From Deltaproteobacteria bacterium (GTDB lineage: Bacteria; Desulfobacterota; Binatia; UBA12015), in assembly GCA_016874795.1 (NCBI GenBank), contig VGTG01000033.1, positions 1-44,060 of the forward strand: DNA of 44,060 bases, written 5' to 3'. Under the pieces are notes generated by a model. The model ran no database searches and was not told where the DNA came from. It was given only the letters and a program-made list of their open reading frames with translations. Position numbers and translations under genes: made by a program. Positions 39,409-44,060 of the stretch are shown here, one piece after another (position 1 is the first letter of the stretch; each line of letters opens with the position of its first letter).

Positions 39409-40334
39409 GCGTTTCCCCACGCGCTGCCGGCGAGAGCGAGACCGGCGGCGATCCCGCACGTGAGACGCGTCGTCCGCCACGCTTCGGCGATCGTCGCGGC
39501 GTTCACCGGTCGAACCGCGTCGCCGAGACGATACGCTCCCGGCTTCGCGAGCTCGACGCCGAGGAGCCCCGCCATCGCGGCCATCGGCCGCCCTGCGTTC
39601 GGGCTCTCGGTGCGCGCGCCGTCGCGGCGCAGCACGCGCCAGCCGCGGCGCGCGTCGTTGCCACGAAGAGCACCGGCGACGAGCAGGAGACCGGTCGTCA
39701 GCCGCGCCGGGATGAGATTCAGCAGATCGTCGAGACGCGCCGCCGCCTTTCCGAGGTGCTCGTAGCGTCCGTGGTAGCCGATCATCGCGTCCATCGTGTT
39801 GACGGCACGATAGAGCACCGCTCCGGGCAGGCCCGCGAGAGCGAAGTAGAAGAGCGGCGCGACGAAGCTGTCGGAGGCGTTCTCGGCGACGGACTCCGTC
39901 GCACCCTGCGCCACCTGCGTCGCGTCGAGACGCGACGGATCGCGGCTGCAGAGCGAGCGAAGACCCGAGCGCGCCGCCTCGAGATCGCCGCGCGCGAGAT
40001 CGTCGTGCACGCGCATCGCCGCCCGGCCGAGCGCGCGAAGCGCGAAGGTCGGCTTCAGGAGCAGCACCGCGAGCGCCATCCCGAGCCACGTCGAAGGCTC
40101 GGCGACCCGCACCACCAACGCTGCGAGAGCCGCGGACGCGCCCGGCACGACGAGCGCCATCGCGGCGCCCCAAAGAAGCTCCGGCACGGCCCCGCTCGGT
40201 GCGAGCCGCTCGAGCGCGCGCACGGCACTTCCCATCCACACGACCGGGTGCAGCCGATTCGGCGGCTCCCCGAAAGTCGCGTCGACGAGAAGAGCGAGTG
40301 CGAGGACCAGCGGGCCCTCGTCGAAGGCAACCAC
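39405..40334 (-). CDS. cbiB: adenosylcobinamide-phosphate synthase
   Basis: 309-residue membrane protein (CbiB/CobD) that attaches the aminopropanol arm to adenosylcobyric acid. Motifs: [18 protein letters not shown] near the N-terminus, [19 protein letters not shown], and [13 protein letters not shown]. It acts after CbiZ has removed a foreign lower-ligand-bearing arm, rebuilding the nucleotide loop. GTG start immediately after the cobT stop, with no gap. Confidence 0.93.
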   Translation of the reverse strand: MVAFDEGPLVLALALLVDATFGEPPNRLHPVVWMGSAVRALERLAPSGAVPELLWGAAMALVVPGASAALAALVVRVAEPSTWLGMALAVLLLKPTFALRALGRAAMRVHDDLARGDLEAARSGLRSLCSRDPSRLDATQVAQGATESVAENASDSFVAPLFYFALAGLPGAVLYRAVNTMDAMIGYHGRYEHLGKAAARLDDLLNLIPARLTTGLLLVAGALRGNDARRGWRVLRRDGARTESPNAGRPMAAMAGLLGVELAKPGAYRLGDAVRPVNAATIAEAWRTTRLTCGIAAGLALAGSAWGNA

Positions 40335-41402
40335 TCAGGCTCCGCTGTCCGCGACGCCGGCCTCGGCGAAGCTCGCCATCTCGTGGAGGATGCGAAGCGC
40401 GGCGTCGACGAGTCCCATCGCGAGGGCCGAGCCGGTTCCTTCACCGAGCCGGAGCTCGAGATCGAGGAGCGGCACGAGGCCGAGAGCGCGGAGGAGATGT
40501 GCGTGTCCCGCCTCGACGGAGAGATGCGAGGCGATCAGATAGTCCTCGGCGCGCGGCGCGAGGCGCGTCGCGACGAGCGCCGCAGCGGCGGCGATGAAGC
40601 CGTCGACGAGGACCGGCACGCGCGCGGCAGCCGCGCCGAGCACGACGCCCGCGAGCCCCGCGACCTCGAAGCCGCCGAGCCGCGCGAGAACGTCGAGCGG
40701 ATCCGCCGAGCCAGGCGGAGCGAGCCGGTTCACGGCGAGCGCTTCCTCGACGATCGCAACCTTCCGCGCGAGCGTCGCCGCGTCGATGCCGGTGCCGCGT
40801 CCCGTCACCTCGCGCACGCTGGCACCGGTGAGGCAGGCGGTGAGAGCGCTCGCCGCGGTCGTGTTGCCGATCCCCATCTCGCCGATGCCGAGGAGCGTGA
40901 TCCCGTCGCGAGCGAGCTCCGCCGCGAGCGCGATGCCGACCTCGAGAGCCGCCTCCGCCTCGTCGCGCGACATCGCCGGACCCGCGGTGAAGTCCTTCGT
41001 TCCGGGTCCGATGCGCCGCGCGAGAACGGCCGGCAGGTGCGACGGAGCCGCGATCACACCCATGTCGACGACGATCACGCGTGCGCCGGCCTGGCGCGCG
41101 AGGACGTTCACGCCGGCGCCACCGCTCGCGAAGTTGGCGAGCATCTGCGCCGTCACCTCCTGCGGATACGCGCTGACGCCGCGCGAGACGACGCCGTGGT
41201 CGGCCGCCATCACGACGAGGGCCTTCTCCGGCATCGGTGGGACCGGCGTCCCGCGAATCGCCGCGAAGCGGCAGGCGAGATCCTCGAGCCGCCCGAGGCT
41301 CCGGCGCGGCTTCGTCTTCTCGTCGAGGAGCCGCTGCGTTTCCGCACCGACGGCGGGATCGACGGCCGCGATGCCGGCGATCGTCTCGCGGAGCCGGCTC
41401 AC
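40335..41402 (-). CDS. cobT: nicotinate-nucleotide--dimethylbenzimidazole phosphoribosyltransferase
   Basis: 355 residues. Activates the lower-ligand base to alpha-ribazole phosphate. Motifs: MAADHGVVSRGVSAYP, GIGEMGIGNTTAASAL and the C-terminal RLGEGTGSALA containing the catalytic base Glu321 (Glu317 in Salmonella). GTG start overlaps the cobU stop (41399-41402). With CobU and CobS it completes nucleotide-loop assembly. Confidence 0.95.
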   Translation of the reverse strand: MSRLRETIAGIAAVDPAVGAETQRLLDEKTKPRRSLGRLEDLACRFAAIRGTPVPPMPEKALVVMAADHGVVSRGVSAYPQEVTAQMLANFASGGAGVNVLARQAGARVIVVDMGVIAAPSHLPAVLARRIGPGTKDFTAGPAMSRDEAEAALEVGIALAAELARDGITLLGIGEMGIGNTTAASALTACLTGASVREVTGRGTGIDAATLARKVAIVEEALAVNRLAPPGSADPLDVLARLGGFEVAGLAGVVLGAAAARVPVLVDGFIAAAAALVATRLAPRAEDYLIASHLSVEAGHAHLLRALGLVPLLDLELRLGEGTGSALAMGLVDAALRILHEMASFAEAGVADSGA

Positions 41403-41953
41403 GCTTCTCGTCCTCGCGCCGAAACCTCCACGGGGCCGGGGTGCACGCGCAGAACGACGCCGAGGATCGCGACGTGGATCTCGTCGGCGACGCGCGCGAC
41501 GCGCTGGTGGGCGGCACCGGCGAGATCGCGGAACGCGCGCCCGAGCACGCTCTCCGGCACGACGCCCATCCCGACCTCGTTCGTGACGATCAGGACCTCG
41601 GCTTGGTCCGCGGCGATCCGCTCGAGCACCTCCTCGAGGCGAGCGAGCGTCTCCTCGGCCGCCTCGCCGCGCATCAGGCGGTTGGCGAGCCAGAGCGTCA
41701 AGCAGTCGATCACGACGACGCTCGCGCCGCGTGTCCGCTCGAGCGCCGCGGCGAGGTCGAGCGGCTCCTCGACCGTCTCGAGCTCACCTTCGCGCTCCGC
41801 GCGATGCCGGCGCGCGCGCTCGCGCATCTCCTCGTCGAGCGCTTCGGCGGTCGCGACGTACCAGCGCGGCGGCGAAGCACGACGTGCCCGCGCGAGCGCG
41901 AAGGCGCTCTTTCCGGAGCGCACGCCGCCGCCGATCAGGACGATCCGTCCCAC
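41399..41953 (-). CDS. cobU: adenosylcobinamide kinase/adenosylcobinamide-phosphate guanylyltransferase
   Basis: 184 residues, the bifunctional CobU/CobP. P-loop GGGVRSGKS at 8-16, then YVATAEALDEEM, with RHRAERE carrying the His/Arg region used for GMP transfer, VVIDCLTLWLANRL and VTNEVGMGVVPE. All match the family. GTG start directly follows the cbiZ stop. No cobC-type phosphatase is found in the operon. Confidence 0.94.
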   Translation of the reverse strand: MGRIVLIGGGVRSGKSAFALARARRASPPRWYVATAEALDEEMRERARRHRAEREGELETVEEPLDLAAALERTRGASVVVIDCLTLWLANRLMRGEAAEETLARLEEVLERIAADQAEVLIVTNEVGMGVVPESVLGRAFRDLAGAAHQRVARVADEIHVAILGVVLRVHPGPVEVSARGREA

Positions 41954-42658
41954 TCAGCGCCTCTCCCGCTCCGCGAGGCACGCGAGCGCACCGCGAAGCA
42001 CCGCTTCGCGGACCGACGCGCCGATCGCGGCGCCGAGCCGCGTGTACTTGCCGACGTAGGCGGCCACGGGCGCGCCCGCCAACGCGACGGGGGCGACGAC
42101 CGCGTTGCAGTCGGTCCCCGTGCCGGTCGCGGCGCGATCGGACACGCGGCTTCGCACGCCCGCTTCGAACAGCGCCGCCGCGCGCGCTTCCGTGGAGAGC
42201 GCGAGCGCTTCGGTCAACGCCCCTTCCGAGAGCGGCCGGTCGACGCGGCAGAGGACGTTGATCGTGCCCGCGTGGGTCGGTTCTTCGTCCGCGGGATCGC
42301 CCGCCGCGAGCGCGTTCTCGATGCCGACCGTCGCGATCGCCTCGGCGCGTCCGGACGAGTCGCCGGCGACCGCATGCTCGAACGCGGAGAGCCGGCGGCT
42401 CGTGAGAAGGACGATCGTGGACTCTCCCGTGCCGAGCGGACGCGCGAGCGCCGCCGCGACCTCGCGCGGCTCTGCAGGCGGAGCGAGCTCCGGCCCGCGC
42501 ACGTGACACCAGACGACGGCGCGGGTGCGGACGCGCCCGCCGCCGACGATCGCCCAGCTCAGCGCTTCGTGCTCGCCGGGGAGGTCGACGCGAAGGTGAC
42601 TCTCCGTGCACGCGACGGAGAGAGCGCTCCGCGCGGAGATACCTTCCGCCGGGCTCAA
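41954..42658 (-). CDS. cbiZ: adenosylcobinamide amidohydrolase
   Basis: 234 residues. CbiZ cleaves the aminopropanol amide of (pseudo)cobamides or cobinamide to adenosylcobyric acid, allowing corrinoids with the wrong lower ligand to be remodelled. Family signatures: LTSRRLSAFEH, THAGTINVLCRVD, GTGTDCNAVVAP and YVGKYTRLGAAIG. A TTG start (42656-42658) ten bases after the acyl-CoA dehydrogenase stop is the best available. Its position ahead of cobU-cobT-cbiB-cobS indicates a salvage-and-remodel operon, not de novo synthesis. Confidence 0.92.
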   Translation of the reverse strand: MSPAEGISARSALSVACTESHLRVDLPGEHEALSWAIVGGGRVRTRAVVWCHVRGPELAPPAEPREVAAALARPLGTGESTIVLLTSRRLSAFEHAVAGDSSGRAEAIATVGIENALAAGDPADEEPTHAGTINVLCRVDRPLSEGALTEALALSTEARAAALFEAGVRSRVSDRAATGTGTDCNAVVAPVALAGAPVAAYVGKYTRLGAAIGASVREAVLRGALACLAERERR

Positions 42659-42668
42659 ACGCGGCTCC

Positions 42669-43814
42669 TCACGGCGCGAAGCGCCGTCCGAAGAGGTGAC
42701 GTGCTGCGACGAGCTTCGCGATCTGCGCCGTTCCGTCGCCGATCTCGAGACCGATGACGTCGCGTAGACGCTGACCGTGCGGCAGCTCGTCGCTGTATCC
42801 GGTGTGCCCGGTGACGAGAAGGGCCTGGTGCACCGCCTCCGCGCTCACCTTCGGTCCCCACCACTTGGCCATGTTCGACTCGACCGCGTGCGGCAGCCCC
42901 TGGTCCTTCCGCCAGAGGGCCTCGTAGGAGAGAAGACGCGCCGCGCGGACGTACGTCACGTATTCGATCAACGGGAAAGCGACTCCCTGATGGCGGCCGA
43001 TCGGCACGCCCATCGTGTGACGGTCCTTCGCGTACTCGATCGCCTCGTCGAGCGAAGCCGAAGCCGCGCCGAGGCACGCGAGCGCGATCAGCGCGCGAGA
43101 GAAGTCGAAGCCCTGCATCACGCGGATGAAGCCCTCGCCTTCCTCGCCGACGAGCGATCCCGGCGGCGCCGGATGTCCGTCGAAGTAGAGGGAGGCGCGC
43201 CCGATCGAGCGCGAACCGAGGTCGGAGAAGCCCGATCGCGTGAGGTGGCGATCGTCGAGGTCGACGTAGAAGGCGCTGACGCCGCGCGGTCCGGGCGCTC
43301 CGGTGCGCGCGAACACGAGTGCCGTGTGCGCGTGCATGCCGAGGGAGATCGACGTCTTCTCGCCCGTGATCCGCCAGCCGTCGCCGTTGCGCTCGGCGCG
43401 AGCCTCGAGCTGCGCCGCGTCCGAGCCGTGCTCCGGCTCGGTCAAGCAAAGAGCCGGAATCGCCTCGCCCGAAGCGATGCGCGGCAGGAAACGCGCCTGC
43501 TGCTCCTCGGTCGCGGCGCTCCGCACGATCTCCGAGACGAGCACGGGGATGAGGATCAGGTAGCCCGCGCCGAAGTGCGCGCGGCCGACCTCCTCGTGCG
43601 CGATCCCGATCGACACGAAGTCGGCGTCGCTCCCGCCGAGGCTCGCGGGCACGCGCATGCCCGGCAAGCCGAGCGCCGCCATGCGCGAGACCAGCTCGGG
43701 GCGGAGGCGGCCCTCGGCCTCGTCCGCGAGGTAGGTCGGCGCGAGCTCGGCCGCGGCGAACCGGCGCAGCGTGTCGCGAAGGTCCTCCTGCTCGGGCGTG
43801 AAGGCGAAGTTCAC
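42669..43814 (-). CDS. acyl-CoA dehydrogenase heading the cobamide operon
   Basis: 381 residues with full ACAD layout: CLTEPEHGSDAAQLE, GEKTSISLG, KDRHTMGVPIGRHQGV and C-terminal EIGDGTAQIAKLV. The residue at the classical C-terminal base position is Asp360 (G-D-G-T) where MCAD has Glu; Asp at this site is known from cyclohexanecarboxyl-CoA-type dehydrogenases. The isovaleryl-type position has no Glu (FSRALIAL). GTG 43814 is chosen because VNFAFTPEQEDLRD is the standard start; GTG/ATG codons upstream would add an atypical basic tail. It lies ten bases before cbiZ and so shares its transcript. A TTGACA is present at 43900-43905 (minus) but with a poor -10. Confidence 0.88.
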   Translation of the reverse strand: MNFAFTPEQEDLRDTLRRFAAAELAPTYLADEAEGRLRPELVSRMAALGLPGMRVPASLGGSDADFVSIGIAHEEVGRAHFGAGYLILIPVLVSEIVRSAATEEQQARFLPRIASGEAIPALCLTEPEHGSDAAQLEARAERNGDGWRITGEKTSISLGMHAHTALVFARTGAPGPRGVSAFYVDLDDRHLTRSGFSDLGSRSIGRASLYFDGHPAPPGSLVGEEGEGFIRVMQGFDFSRALIALACLGAASASLDEAIEYAKDRHTMGVPIGRHQGVAFPLIEYVTYVRAARLLSYEALWRKDQGLPHAVESNMAKWWGPKVSAEAVHQALLVTGHTGYSDELPHGQRLRDVIGLEIGDGTAQIAKLVAARHLFGRRFAP

Positions 43815-43965
43815 GGGCGGCCGTCCTGCCTGCGGCGTACGGGGGCCAACTTCTGCTGCGGTCGGAACATGACGCTTGTCCCTCAGTCCGCGCACCGCCT
43901 GTCAACCACGTCCCCGCGACGACGACCGCCCCGGATCACCCTCCCCGACCCCGTGCGAGATCGGC
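43815..43965. other. upstream region of the cobamide operon
   Basis: Contains a minus-strand TTGACA (43900-43905) with no good -10 box at 17-18 bases. No B12 box or other riboswitch block is visible, in contrast to the btuB operon. Confidence 0.4.
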
Positions 43966-44060
43966 TGTCAGGAGCAGTTAGTCAAGTCCGGGTCATAAGC
44001 AGTTTAAGATGTCCGCTCGTTCAAGCTGCTTTTTTCTTGGTCTTGGATTCGGTGAGGATA
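43966..44060. mobile_element. probable end of an insertion sequence
   Basis: At about 43966 (TGTCAGGAGCAGTTAG) base composition becomes clearly AT-richer than the rest of the window. The segment begins with TGT, contains the repeated word GCAGTT(T)A at 43974-43980 and 43999-44006, and is followed by the C-terminal codons of a minus-strand gene. Subterminal repeats and a TGT end are seen in IS21-type elements, which is my best guess. Confidence 0.4.
44021..44060 (-). CDS. C-terminal end of a gene running off the window, possibly a transposition protein
   Basis: Only the last 12 codons are in view: minus strand ILTESKTKKKAA then TGA at 44021-44023. The Lys/Ala-rich tail is a plausible natural C-terminus. 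With the AT-rich flank and the repeats at 43966-44006 it is probably part of an insertion sequence, but identity cannot be shown from so little. Confidence 0.35.
   Translation of the reverse strand, partial: ILTESKTKKKAA

Noticed and set aside
43815-43895. N-terminal extension of the last acyl-CoA dehydrogenase
   Set aside because: The added residues (basic, Pro-rich) do not match the family, whose usual start corresponds to GTG 43814.
1-44060. tRNA or rRNA genes
   Set aside because: No T-loop (GGTTCGAATCC-type) plus acceptor pairing or rRNA blocks were seen by eye; a covariance-model tRNA scan would be needed to be sure.

Overview
The window is about 44 kb of very GC-rich, densely coding DNA from a Gram-negative bacterium. 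Outer-membrane, lipoprotein and Tat-exported proteins are present (Lnt, a TonB-dependent receptor, several lipobox proteins). The gene content suggests a deltaproteobacterial-type lineage such as Myxococcota or Binatota: heteromeric acyl-CoA dehydrogenase pairs, a P450, a DUF1501/DUF1800 pair, a sulfatase-like hydrolase and a large cyclase-ATPase-TPR regulator. This placement is inferred from gene content only. Most long overlapping open frames are antisense or frame-shifted shadows caused by the high GC and are left out.

Left third (1-17.7 kb): a small lipoprotein, an enoyl-CoA hydratase, purU, lnt, a lipoprotein esterase of the pectinacetylesterase/Notum type coupled to a phytanoyl-CoA-dioxygenase-like protein, a pair of acyl-CoA dehydrogenases, a Phd/PIN toxin-antitoxin operon, a P450 divergent from a TetR regulator that is coupled to an ABC1/UbiB kinase-like gene, a transglutaminase-like protein, a nitroreductase, an SDR whose 3' end is tandemly repeated, a decayed DUF1398-like gene, an uncharacterised protein behind a sigma-54-type promoter, and a small membrane protein.

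Middle (17.7-30.5 kb): an operon of two acyl-CoA dehydrogenase subunits and an enoyl-CoA hydratase, a sulfatase-like alkaline-phosphatase-superfamily protein, a beta-propeller gene with an in-frame TGA inside its signal peptide, the DUF1800/DUF1501 export pair, and a zinc-ribbon/adenylate cyclase/ATPase/TPR protein.

Right third (30.5-44 kb) is dominated by cobalamin. A B12 riboswitch precedes a BtuB-like receptor and a beta-propeller lipoprotein that resembles, in layout, the Bacteroides BtuB-BtuG pair. A 5' to 3' minus-strand operon (acyl-CoA dehydrogenase, cbiZ, cobU, cobT, cbiB/cobD, cobS, btuF) would convert salvaged corrinoids into a DMB-cobamide. Between them lie an MDR oxidoreductase and a molybdopterin oxidoreductase whose second Fe-S cysteine codon is TGA. 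The right edge enters AT-richer DNA that looks like the end of a mobile element.

Most notable: two genes interrupted by TGA exactly where cysteine is expected or would fit; a BtuG-like protein outside Bacteroidetes; a perfectly symmetric operator that also forms two overlapping divergent promoters; several promoters whose -10 box ends 5-10 bases before the start codon (leaderless or near-leaderless mRNA); and a sigma-54 promoter with an upstream palindrome in front of an unknown gene.
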